Positions 7,749 to 16,192 of a stretch of DNA of 17,799 nucleotides are shown piece by piece. The stretch covers positions 1-17,799 of the forward strand of contig JAKVBZ010000094.1 of assembly GCA_022448645.1 (NCBI GenBank). Direction: 5' to 3'. How positions within the stretch are numbered: position 1 is the first letter of the stretch; every line of letters begins with the position of its first letter. A model generated the notes under the pieces. That model was given only the letters and a program-made list of their open reading frames with translations, made no database searches and was not told the DNA's origin. A program made the position numbers and the translations under genes. The DNA is from Pirellulaceae bacterium. GTDB lineage: Bacteria; Planctomycetota; Planctomycetia; Pirellulales; Pirellulaceae.

Positions 7749-8990
7749 ATGTTCTCTACAGTGCGATGGAAGCCGTTATATCTCGTTTACCTTCTGTGGG
7801 CCTTGCCGCACGCAGTTGCTGAAACGCCGCGTTTTTTTCAAGATCAATTTGCCATTGGGTTGTGGGTAGATCCGCCAGCCGACGAACGGATGGATGCGCG
7901 ATATGCCGAACTGGCCGAGGCCAATTTCAATTTGGTTTTGGGTGGGTTTGGAGCAGATCGACCGGTAACTGCGAAGAGACAGATAGAGCTTTGTGAAAAG
8001 TACGGAATGAAAGCACTCGTCCATTGTCACGGTGTACCGGCCGACGAGTTACCAGATGGTCGTGCGTGTTGGGGTTACAGTGTCCGTGATGAACCTGGCG
8101 TATCGTCTTTTCCTGGGTTACAGACGGAGGTCGCTCAGCTACGCGCCGTACGTCCTGGAAAACTCGCCTACATCAATTTGTTTCCCAACTATGCATCGGA
8201 GAGTGCTCTTGGTGTAGCGACTTACGACGAATATGTGGCGAGGTTTTGCGAAACCGTGAACCCCGATGTCTTGAGCATGGACCACTATCCGCGCTTCAAA
8301 CCTAGTGAGGACAAGCGTGCTCGGGATGGTTATTGCGAGAACTTAGCCGTGATGCGCAAATACGCACTGATGCATGGTATTCCTTTTTGGAATTTCTTTA
8401 ACATCATGCCCTACGGTCCACACACCGACCCGACGGAAGCGCAAGTCCGCTGGCAGGTATTCGCCTCACTCACGCATGGAGCCAAAGGCGTGCTCTACTT
8501 TTGTTACTACACACCGAAAGGAAACGAATTTCCCAAAGGTGGTGCCATCATCGGGCGTGATGATCGCAAGACGCGACATTGGTACCAGGCTCGACGACTC
8601 AACCAGCAGCTAAAACACTTAGGACCAACGCTGATGCAATTGACCAGTACCGGTGTATATAGGATCCCACCCGAGAGTGAACCCGAGTCGAAGCTGAAGG
8701 GCACACCGGTTACGCGAATATCAAGAGCCGATCATGATTTGCATTTTGACTATTTGGTGGGTGTGTTTGATCATGCCGATGGTCGGCAGGCGGTGATGCT
8801 CACCAACTATCATTTTGCTTATTCGCAATGGCCGACGGTTGAGTTTGTTGCCGAGGTCGACCGTATCACCGAGATTGACAAATGGTCCGGTAAAGAAATC
8901 CGGGTGATCGATGATAGTCCCGACATGGAAGGGCTACAGATTTCATTGGATGCGGGTGAAGGACGCTTGTTTCTGCTACCCAAGGATTAG
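7749..8990 (+). CDS. Secreted TIM-barrel glycoside hydrolase-like protein
   Basis: The frame is open from 7689. ATGs at 7689, 7710, 7737 and 7749 are possible and none has a strong ribosome binding site. I chose 7749 because it gives a compact signal peptide (FSTVRWKPLYLVYLLWALPHAVA, cleaved before ETP). The 413-residue product looks like a GH-A-type (beta/alpha)8 barrel: IGLWVDPP at strand 1, FNLVLGGF, MKALVHCHG, CWGYSVRDEPG with Glu115 at the usual acid/base position after strand 4, LAYINLFPNY, DVLSMDHYP (Asp178), IPFWNFFNI, and GVLYFCYYTPKG at strand 8. A small beta domain ends the protein (YLVGVFDHADGRQAVMLTNY onward). No Glu is seen where the nucleophile of retaining enzymes would be. 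The activity is therefore uncertain, but the fold and context suggest a role in glycan breakdown. Confidence 0.8.
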   Translation: MFSTVRWKPLYLVYLLWALPHAVAETPRFFQDQFAIGLWVDPPADERMDARYAELAEANFNLVLGGFGADRPVTAKRQIELCEKYGMKALVHCHGVPADELPDGRACWGYSVRDEPGVSSFPGLQTEVAQLRAVRPGKLAYINLFPNYASESALGVATYDEYVARFCETVNPDVLSMDHYPRFKPSEDKRARDGYCENLAVMRKYALMHGIPFWNFFNIMPYGPHTDPTEAQVRWQVFASLTHGAKGVLYFCYYTPKGNEFPKGGAIIGRDDRKTRHWYQARRLNQQLKHLGPTLMQLTSTGVYRIPPESEPESKLKGTPVTRISRADHDLHFDYLVGVFDHADGRQAVMLTNYHFAYSQWPTVEFVAEVDRITEIDKWSGKEIRVIDDSPDMEGLQISLDAGEGRLFLLPKD

Positions 8991-9252
8991 GCTTTGGCGA
9001 AAAACAGCAGAAATGGATTCGCGTGAGTCGTAGGCGCTAGCCTCGAGAAACTAACTCGCGTTGATTTACCATTGACGGCCCGACGCTTACGCGTACGGCT
9101 GACGTTTCTCTACAAATCCTAGGTGTTGAAGTCCACGACGTGCCATCGAGCCGGCGCGCGTCGTAGAGCGGGTGTTACAATAGTAGACTGAATCAGCACT
9201 ACAGTGCAGGATTGCGTTACGCGGCGTCCATCTCACTCGACGGATCCACGAT

Positions 9253-9257
9253 GGAGA
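9253..9257 (+). promoter_or_regulatory. Ribosome binding site deciding an ATG start at 9264
   Basis: GGAGA lies 6 nt before ATG 9264, whereas the upstream ATG at 9204 in the same frame has none. The preceding gap 8991-9263 holds no gene that I can support. A TACAAT box (9176-9181) without a good -35, and the dyad GCACT-AC-AGTGC (9196-9207), are its only notable elements. Confidence 0.55.
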
Positions 9258-9263
9258 TTCTTC

Positions 9264-12200
9264 ATGCACATTATCCATACGATGGCAATCGGTACAGTCT
9301 TTAGATTGTTGGAAGCCCGCTGGGCAGGGATCGTTCCGGGCCGTCGAAAATATCGACATCCTGTTCCTAGACGGTCCCGGACGGCCATCGTTAGAATCTC
9401 CATTCTGAGCCTCTTGCTGGGTATGATCGCCTTGTCGCTAGATGGAGTTGCTGCAGAGTCCTCCAGCATTCTCTTGCATGACGATTTTGAGCATGTAGAG
9501 GTAGGCCAATCGATACGGGCCCGACACGGCAGGTGGCAAGGAAACACAGGTTATCCACTGGGTGCCGTGGTCACCTCCGACGGACCTCAACGGGGCCCCC
9601 ATCCCCAGAGTTCGCGCTGGGCAATACTCGACCGATCCAACAATGGACGCACCGAAGGACACTTCAGAACGGGCAGTTTGGCGCAGCGCGGAGGACAATT
9701 GCATGTTTCACTCTGGATGTATGTGGTCCGCAATGATGTCGACGCGACAAAAAGTAGCGCAGTTGTCGATTTAGGAATCGGCAGTACGTTGGCAGGCCGC
9801 GTGCATTTGTCGGCTGGAACTCCTGGAGACCACCGTGTTCGTTCCAAAGACGGTACACAGTTTAACGTGTATCGAGACGTCAATTTCAAGGACGAAACCT
9901 GGCAACGTTGGCAAATCTGGATGGATATCGACGCGGGAACCTATGAATACGCGGTGGACGAAACGAAAAGTGGGCCGTTGCAGTTAGGAAAGAATGACGA
10001 CGGTAGTGAAACGATTCGCCTGATTGAAATTGAACCAGGAACCGCTTTAGATCCGAACCGACGAGACGCGGTCGTGTATCTCGACGACATCCAGGTGACT
10101 TACCAGGGTGGACCTTTGCCAATTGGATCGGACAAACAACTTTTTCTCGGGCCCTGGACCGATGATGGCCGCGATGATTACTTGGTGGAATCTATGCGGA
10201 ACGTCCAGATGACCATGAATCCGGCACACGTAACCGGCGAACGTCTTGTCGAGCAGGACAAACCGTGGGAGGGCACCGGCATTCTCGACATGCGGCAATG
10301 TGTTATTAAGGACGGTGACCTGTTCCGCATGTACTATGCTGCACTGCCGAATCACTTTGTCCCAGATGACGCAAACGGCAAGTCGATCAAGAAGCAATAC
10401 GGGGCAATCTGGAAGAAACCGTATCAACGCATCATCTGTTATGCTGAGTCCGACGACGGGATTCATTGGCGTAAGCCCAATCTGGGACTGTTTGAGTGGA
10501 ACGGGTCTCGTGAAAATAACATCATTTTTCCTAATGATGATCTGCCCTACATCTTTTCTGAGATGGAAGGCGCATGTGTGTTTATCGATCCGGCTGCCAA
10601 GAGCTCGGACGAGAAGTACAAAATGTTCGCCAAAGTGTCACCGGTGGGCAAAGGTGGCACGGAACAACGTGGTCCAACACCGGACAATGTGAAACAGAGT
10701 TTGCCCAAGGCTCAATATGCCTTTGCTTCGCCGGACGGGATTCACTGGCGCTTGCTTCGTCCTCGGAAAGTCAATCCAGGTAAGAACGACACACAGTTCT
10801 CGGTATTTTGGGACGATCAGCTCGAAAAATATGTTCAATACACACGAGTGATTCATCGTGACGATGGCGATCGCGCCTATTACAGACAGTTGTATAACAA
10901 CGGGAAAGCGTCTCGAGGATTGGTCTTGAAGGTCGGCCGAGCGATCTCCAGTGACTTTTTGAATTGGGGTCAAGAATCGGTTGTAATCCAACCAGACGAA
11001 ATAGACCACGCAAATTCACCTGAAGGATTGTCGCGGTTGGACTATTACGGTGGAAATGTCAGTAAGTACGCCGAAGCTTCTAACGCCTACATCGCACTAC
11101 CGAACGCTTACTATCACTGGAAATTCGACATGACCCGTCGCTGGTGGTCGGGCCTGCATGTGCAGTTGCCATCCACCATAGACGTTCAGCTCATGACCAG
11201 CCGAGATGGTGTGACTTGGCACAAACCTCCGGAACGCAAACCATTTATCCGCTTAGGACCGAAGGGCACCTTTTGGAGTAGCACGATCTGGCCGGACGGG
11301 AATGCTATCCGTGTCGGAGACGAACTGTGGTTTTACTTCGCTGGATTGGATGTCTCTCACAAGGAACAGTCCATGATCAAAAGTAACGGTGCGCGTGGAC
11401 GTGCCGTTCTTCGCCTGGACGGTTTCATGTCGGCCGACACAGCGTACACCGGGGGAGAACTGATTACGCGGCCCGTGATTTTTTCAGGAAACCGGCTGCA
11501 GCTGAATGTCGACACCAGTGCGGGCGGTATTTGTCGGGTGGAGTTGCTTGATTTAGAGAACGAGCCCCTCGCAGGTTTCTCGTTGAGCGATGCCGACGAA
11601 ATCAACGGTAATTACATTCGTGTGCGAGCCAGTTGGCGTGGCAATGAAGATGTCGGTCGGCTGGCTGGCACGCCGGTAAAGCTGCGTTTTGTGATGCGGG
11701 ATACCAAGCTTTATTCTTTCCAGTTTTTGCGACAACCAGAGCAGACAACAGCAGCCCGTCCCGAGGTACCACGCATCTTATTTAACTCTGATGGCGGAGC
11801 CGCGGCATTCTATAAATATCAGCCCGGCACAATTGCTCGAGGATTAGACGATCTGATCGACGATCTGTCCGACACACAAGTCGACGTGTTTATTGCCTGC
11901 ATCAATCACAGTGATGATCAATTCTATTATCGGAGTGACGTGGCGGAATATTATGGCCAGCACCATCAGGGTGAGTTTCTGGAACGTGAACGGGAATTTC
12001 GACAGGCCGCTGACAATATCCGCGCCTTGGTGGATCAGGGGCTGGACCCAATGACGATGTGGTCCGAACGGACTCACCATCATGGGATGAAGTTTTGGGC
12101 AAGCCTGCGAATGAATGACGTGCACAAAGATCACGCTGATATTTGGCCATCGCTACGGAGCAAGTGGGAAAAAGAAAACAATGTGCGGATCGGCGGTGAT

Positions 12201-13265
12201 TTGCCGGACCACTATAAAGATGCACGACTCGACTATACCTGGGCTATGGACTACGGTCTCCAAGAGGTTCGTGATCACAGATTTGCGATCATTGAAGAAG
12301 TCTGTCAGCGGTATGACGTGGACGGTTTTGAGCTCGATTTCCAGCGTGCGCCTTACTTTTTTCGTCGTGGGGAACGTGACCGTGTCCAGCCGTTGCTGAC
12401 ACAGTTTGTTCGTAGGATACGAGAACGTTTGCATGAAATTGGTCAGGTCAAAAATCGGCAGATCGTTCTGGCGGTGCGCGTGCCACAAACCTTGAAACGC
12501 GCGGACCTGGTGGGGCTCGATGTGGCCACGTGGATCCAAGAGGAGCTGGTTGATTACGTCATCCCGATGCACACAGGCTATTTGGATATGAATGCGCATG
12601 TGTCGGACTATGTCGATCTGGCTCAGGGGACGTCGTGCAATATTTACGCCGGTTTGGAATTGAGTGTCACCGGATTGCAACACACGGAAACAGCCTCGGC
12701 CGAAATGCTGCGAGCGGCTGCCAACGGATACTACGCTCAAGGCGCGACAGGGATCTATTTGTTTAACTACGACGCCCATTCGCCTCAGTTGCCATTCCTT
12801 GCAGAACACAAACAACCTCTACAAGAGATAGGGGAAGCTGGTTGTTTGACTGAGCATGACAAACACTACTTCATTACTCGTGACATGCGACGTCAGACGG
12901 CAGAGGAAACCTGGCCGCCGATGCACAAGATTGGAGGCGAGATGCAGTTGCCCGCATCGCTTGCCGTCGGAGAAAAGATTGAGCTGCAATTGACAATTGG
13001 TGACGATTTGGAAAATGCTCGAAATGCGGATGTGATTGCGAGTGAAACACTCACTGTGACTTTACAAAAAATGGATCCCGCCTTGCGATTGGTGGTCACT
13101 GTCAATGGACAAGCCATGACCAGTAGCGTGATCGACAGGAATGTGATCATGTTCCGAAATGCGCCCATGCAGTATGGCCTCAATCAGATTGCCATCTCAT
13201 CGACAGGGCCAGACGGTGAGACCATTCGAATCAATGGTGTAGACTACCGGATCGATTACCATTGA
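9264..13265 (+). CDS. Giant secreted fusion: LamG-like, beta-propeller and GHL10-like TIM barrel
   Basis: The product is 1333 residues from ATG 9264. An unusually long basic N-region (many Arg, residues 1-44) precedes a hydrophobic core ISILSLLLGMIALSL, with cleavage near VAA (64). Residues about 68-280 are a LamG-like sandwich (WQGNTGYPLG, TYEYAVDE, DAVVYLDDIQVTY). Residues about 288-735 form a GH32/GH43-like propeller (DKPWEG, LFRMYYAA, ICYAESDDGIHWRKP, YAFASPDGIHWR, LMTSRDGVTWHKP, LWFYFAGLD). About 735-815 is the beta domain ending LYSFQFL. These parts parallel the 4169-6520 gene. A further (beta/alpha)8 barrel (about 832-1190) resembles GHL10/family 10-like hydrolases, with VDVFIACINH, the signature DGFELDF (Asp1020-Glu1023-Asp1025), IVLAVRVPQ, VDYVIPMHTGY and GIYLFNYD. 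A beta domain (about 1240-1333) with LVVTVNGQ ends it. Likely bifunctional, with one module perhaps for binding. The substrate is unknown. Confidence 0.85.
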   Translation: MHIIHTMAIGTVFRLLEARWAGIVPGRRKYRHPVPRRSRTAIVRISILSLLLGMIALSLDGVAAESSSILLHDDFEHVEVGQSIRARHGRWQGNTGYPLGAVVTSDGPQRGPHPQSSRWAILDRSNNGRTEGHFRTGSLAQRGGQLHVSLWMYVVRNDVDATKSSAVVDLGIGSTLAGRVHLSAGTPGDHRVRSKDGTQFNVYRDVNFKDETWQRWQIWMDIDAGTYEYAVDETKSGPLQLGKNDDGSETIRLIEIEPGTALDPNRRDAVVYLDDIQVTYQGGPLPIGSDKQLFLGPWTDDGRDDYLVESMRNVQMTMNPAHVTGERLVEQDKPWEGTGILDMRQCVIKDGDLFRMYYAALPNHFVPDDANGKSIKKQYGAIWKKPYQRIICYAESDDGIHWRKPNLGLFEWNGSRENNIIFPNDDLPYIFSEMEGACVFIDPAAKSSDEKYKMFAKVSPVGKGGTEQRGPTPDNVKQSLPKAQYAFASPDGIHWRLLRPRKVNPGKNDTQFSVFWDDQLEKYVQYTRVIHRDDGDRAYYRQLYNNGKASRGLVLKVGRAISSDFLNWGQESVVIQPDEIDHANSPEGLSRLDYYGGNVSKYAEASNAYIALPNAYYHWKFDMTRRWWSGLHVQLPSTIDVQLMTSRDGVTWHKPPERKPFIRLGPKGTFWSSTIWPDGNAIRVGDELWFYFAGLDVSHKEQSMIKSNGARGRAVLRLDGFMSADTAYTGGELITRPVIFSGNRLQLNVDTSAGGICRVELLDLENEPLAGFSLSDADEINGNYIRVRASWRGNEDVGRLAGTPVKLRFVMRDTKLYSFQFLRQPEQTTAARPEVPRILFNSDGGAAAFYKYQPGTIARGLDDLIDDLSDTQVDVFIACINHSDDQFYYRSDVAEYYGQHHQGEFLEREREFRQAADNIRALVDQGLDPMTMWSERTHHHGMKFWASLRMNDVHKDHADIWPSLRSKWEKENNVRIGGDLPDHYKDARLDYTWAMDYGLQEVRDHRFAIIEEVCQRYDVDGFELDFQRAPYFFRRGERDRVQPLLTQFVRRIRERLHEIGQVKNRQIVLAVRVPQTLKRADLVGLDVATWIQEELVDYVIPMHTGYLDMNAHVSDYVDLAQGTSCNIYAGLELSVTGLQHTETASAEMLRAAANGYYAQGATGIYLFNYDAHSPQLPFLAEHKQPLQEIGEAGCLTEHDKHYFITRDMRRQTAEETWPPMHKIGGEMQLPASLAVGEKIELQLTIGDDLENARNADVIASETLTVTLQKMDPALRLVVTVNGQAMTSSVIDRNVIMFRNAPMQYGLNQIAISSTGPDGETIRINGVDYRIDYH

Positions 13266-13327
13266 AAGATGCAGCCATAGGGATTCGTACTACAGAGAAA
13301 TTTCTGAAGTTTTAGAAGCAACATATC

Positions 13328-13333
13328 AAGGAG
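13328..13333 (+). promoter_or_regulatory. Consensus ribosome binding site before a TTG start
   Basis: AAGGAG, a perfect Shine-Dalgarno, ends 6 nt before TTG at 13340. It is the strongest such site in the window, yet it serves a broken gene, which suggests the loss of the gene body is recent. Confidence 0.55.
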
Positions 13334-13339
13334 CATAGC

Positions 13340-13747
13340 TTGGTAAACACGGCGCCTGGCCCTGTAACCATTCCTGCCTGTACCGATTTAGGAAGAGAAA
13401 CATCTCGATTCGCGGCAGATCGGACTATCTGTTGTATGGTCGGTAGGGACAAATGTCGACGACTCGATCCACTGCAGTGCTTGACGATGATAGGCAGTCT
13501 CCTTGTGTTGGTGATTGGTGCGCGCGTCGTGTCGGCAGTCGATCCTACCGCCATCGAACTCCGACCTGGCGTCCATCTTTTTGTCGATGATCATCTGCTG
13601 GATGAGATGTCTCAAGTGTGGCGGACTTTACATCGACCCCGCAAACATCCAAACAACCCTTTGGTAACACCAGATCGTCCCTGGGAAGGCTACCTGGTAA
13701 TGCAACCGGGAACGGTGATCTGCGAGTGCTCGGGAACAATCGCGTGA
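13340..13747 (+). pseudogene. Truncated third propeller glycoside hydrolase-like gene (N-terminal remnant)
   Basis: Read from TTG 13340 (or ATG 13436), the 135-residue frame has a long basic start, a signal core LTMIGSLLVLVIGA cleaved near VSA, then the opening of a planctomycete GH32/GH43-like propeller protein: GVHLFVDDHLLDEMSQVWR, HPNNPLVTPDRPWEG. The NPLV..DRPWEG stretch matches NPVV..DQPWE in the 4169 gene and DKPWEG in the 9264 gene. The frame then ends at a TGA after VICECSGTIA, before the first blade is complete, where relatives continue for some 400 or more residues. In the next frame, 13728-13875 stays open and contains LRYRVTVVW, which weakly resembles the penultimate strand of the relatives' C-terminal domain (YEQVVTW, IRVRASW). 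That could mean an internal deletion with frame loss. It has no LamG-like domain. It lies 74 bp after the giant gene, probably once in the same operon. Confidence 0.7.
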
Positions 13748-13863
13748 GCGCCACTTTACCACTCAGGTATCGGGTGACCGTCGTTTGGAAATGCACTCTA
13801 GTCAGAAAGATCGACGACAGAAAACTGGGACGCAGAAAACGCGGCTCGGGTGTGATGGAAGGA

Positions 13864-16035
13864 CTAACGCGTTAATGCGAATACCACCGCGGCGTCGGGA
13901 GGGACGGTTACCATGATCGAACCGTTTAGGACTTTCAGCTCCGTATCGTCTTCAATGTTATGTGCGGTGCAAAATCGTTGGGGTATGGAAACACTTTCAC
14001 TGATTTCGTCACGCAAGTGATCGTTGAACACAGCCAGAATGGCGCGTTCCTGGCCGTCGATTAAACGGGGCCGTAGCCGTTTGCCTCGGAGAACTGGTGA
14101 GGCATGTTGATTTAAAATTTCTGTTACTAACCGGTGTGCGTCGACGACACCTTTGCTGAGCGCCAGGCCCATGAAGGTGCCGAAATAGTAGACTTGGCCC
14201 TGGCCATATTCGTGCTGCGAGGCCAACACGATGCCTTCTTCTTCATAATGGCCAATGGCGCGAGCGCCCTGCAGATTCAAAGGAACCACATATCCATGGG
14301 CGGGGATTTGGGCAGAGATTGGTGAGCTGAATGAAATCGGTGGACCACAGTAGATGGAATCCAGCGGTACCAGGTTTTCGCTAACCTCGTTACGAATGGC
14401 TCCATCTGCGGTAGGAATTGACAAGCTGGTGTCGGGGCTGGAACAAATGGGCTCGCCTTCGACGACTCCCGCAGCGGCGGCCAGTTTACCTGCGGGAACG
14501 GTAGGTCTCAGCCAACCGCGCTCGTCATACATGCCGGTGAGTGCATCCGTGATCAAGATTCCGCCGGCGTAAACAAAGTCGGCGATCGCATCCGCTATGT
14601 CTTCACTCATGGTCATCGCCATGGGCACGATGAGTATTTTTTCGTGAATATCTGACAGGTTGTCGTAGGTTATGTAGCGTGCCAGCAGGTCGGCTGCCCA
14701 CACGGTTCGGTAATATCCATTGTGTGATTCGCCATAGAGAAAATCGTCTAGCTCCATGGCGTACAGGAGCGATGAATTGTCGGGATCGTAGAGGATGGCG
14801 ACTTGAGTCTGAACTTGGGCATGATCGAGTATGTCGTCGTACTTCTTGAGCAAGGCGCAAGTGCGGGCCGCTTCGAGACTACGGGGTGTGTGATCACCGT
14901 TAGGGCGGATCATGCCGTATCGTGGCGATTCCTGGCCCGTGCGCTCGCTCAGATAGCACCAATGGACCGTTCCCTGAGACCCGAGCGCTGCGGATAGCCA
15001 ATTCCATTTGAAATAATCTTTGGGACGTGGAATCCGCGTGGCTCGAAATCCACGAACGTTTGCAGCGCCACCCGGCATCTCACTGATCCAGAATGGTTTA
15101 TCACGTGCTGCTGAACGCGTCAGCTCAATGATCTGTGCACAGGTAGCCAGGTTCCAACCAAAGGCTTGGGGCGCAAAGCTGGTCCCCCACATGTCTACTT
15201 CTGCAGCAAAATTGAAATTGTTGATCATGGCACCTGCCCGCGGAATCGTGGGCGGAACAGCACCGGAATGGCTCATCACCGTTATCTCCGGAGCTATGTC
15301 TTTAATCACCTCGACGCGCCAACGTAAATTGGCTTGTAATTCTTCGTGCCAAAACCGCATCCAGTCCAGCCAATCGGCGTAGGTCCCGCCGAGCACAGGG
15401 GGCTGTACTTGTTCAAAGTCTGTGTAGGCACGTCCCCAGGTTTTATTGAAAACATCCAGGCTACCGTAGCGTTGCTGTAACCAGTTGCGAAAAGCGCGTC
15501 GAGATCCCTGGCAATAGCAAAATAATTTGTCACCAGCATTGCCCCACATGTTGTTGCACCAAGCCGGCTCGTTATGTGGTTCATTCCAGGCATCGATACC
15601 GAATAAGTTTTTGTGGTCGGTGAATTCTTTTACTTGGCGACGTATAAACTGTTCGGCAGCAGTCACGACCTCTGCATGGTGAAAGCAGAGTCCAGGGTGA
15701 CCGCCAGAGGGAGTGGCTTCTTGGGCGCCCAATTCGATGGCTCGACCGTTAGCATTGACGTATCGTGATTCGGGATGCGCCATCTCCAGCCAGTAGGGAG
15801 CTGTTTCGAGGTTGAGTTGTATCACCACGGACAGCCCAAGGTCCTCACAAATGTCGAATAGTTCATGCACCTCATCAAAGAGGAATTCACCGGGGCGTCG
15901 GTTATGCCAATTCCACAACAGTCGGAGATAGACCAGATCAAACCCGAGTTCGTTCTTGATCTTTTTGAGGTGAAATCGATGTTCGTCTCGTGGCGGATTG
16001 GGAGGTCGCCAATAGCAGGTACCGTAGTGGAACAT
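13864..16035 (-). CDS. GH42 family beta-galactosidase-like enzyme, cytoplasmic
   Basis: 723 residues, no signal peptide. The N-terminal GH42 barrel starts at once with MFHYGTCYWRPPNPP. The acid/base is Glu152 in DAWNEPHNEP and the nucleophile is Glu319 in FWISEMPGG, a separation of 167 that fits family enzymes. Beta-galactosidase trimerisation domain follows (about 410-610: VAILYDPDNSSLLYAMELDD, ILIVPMAMTMS, FVYAGGILITDALTG), then a short C-terminal beta domain. Cys117, Cys173 and Cys175 correspond to part of the Cys cluster that binds zinc in some GH42 enzymes. The last Cys of the usual CxCxxC is absent (CYCQGS). Expected reaction: release of terminal beta-galactose (or arabinose) from oligosaccharides inside the cell. 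The DNA just before the ATG is pyrimidine-rich on the coding strand and has no ribosome binding site. Its gene follows the DUF1501 gene in the same direction after 157 bp and converges on the broken propeller gene. Confidence 0.9.
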   Translation of the reverse strand: MFHYGTCYWRPPNPPRDEHRFHLKKIKNELGFDLVYLRLLWNWHNRRPGEFLFDEVHELFDICEDLGLSVVIQLNLETAPYWLEMAHPESRYVNANGRAIELGAQEATPSGGHPGLCFHHAEVVTAAEQFIRRQVKEFTDHKNLFGIDAWNEPHNEPAWCNNMWGNAGDKLFCYCQGSRRAFRNWLQQRYGSLDVFNKTWGRAYTDFEQVQPPVLGGTYADWLDWMRFWHEELQANLRWRVEVIKDIAPEITVMSHSGAVPPTIPRAGAMINNFNFAAEVDMWGTSFAPQAFGWNLATCAQIIELTRSAARDKPFWISEMPGGAANVRGFRATRIPRPKDYFKWNWLSAALGSQGTVHWCYLSERTGQESPRYGMIRPNGDHTPRSLEAARTCALLKKYDDILDHAQVQTQVAILYDPDNSSLLYAMELDDFLYGESHNGYYRTVWAADLLARYITYDNLSDIHEKILIVPMAMTMSEDIADAIADFVYAGGILITDALTGMYDERGWLRPTVPAGKLAAAAGVVEGEPICSSPDTSLSIPTADGAIRNEVSENLVPLDSIYCGPPISFSSPISAQIPAHGYVVPLNLQGARAIGHYEEEGIVLASQHEYGQGQVYYFGTFMGLALSKGVVDAHRLVTEILNQHASPVLRGKRLRPRLIDGQERAILAVFNDHLRDEISESVSIPQRFCTAHNIEDDTELKVLNGSIMVTVPPDAAVVFALTR

Positions 16036-16192
16036 GAGGAAGAAGTGGGGAGGGTAGCATATGGTTAACGAGATCTGAAATTTGAACCGTCACCATGCCA
16101 AATGTTTTGTGATTTCTGCCAACTCAGCGTTGCGGTGTCGTACTAGGATTGTGGCGCATCCATGGCAGCCAATGCCTGACTACCATGCGTCA

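Noticed and set aside
9196..9207. Dyad GCACT-AC-AGTGC downstream of a TACAAT box
   Set aside because: Short enough to arise by chance, and the box has no -35 partner. Kept only as a note in the ribosome binding site entry.
13296..13305. 10-bp palindrome AGAAATTTCT between the giant gene and the broken gene
   Set aside because: AT-rich and short; no supporting context for a terminator or operator.
13865..13874. 10-bp palindrome TAACGCGTTA over the GH42 stop codon
   Set aside because: Too short, and explained by the coding sequence and stop codon.
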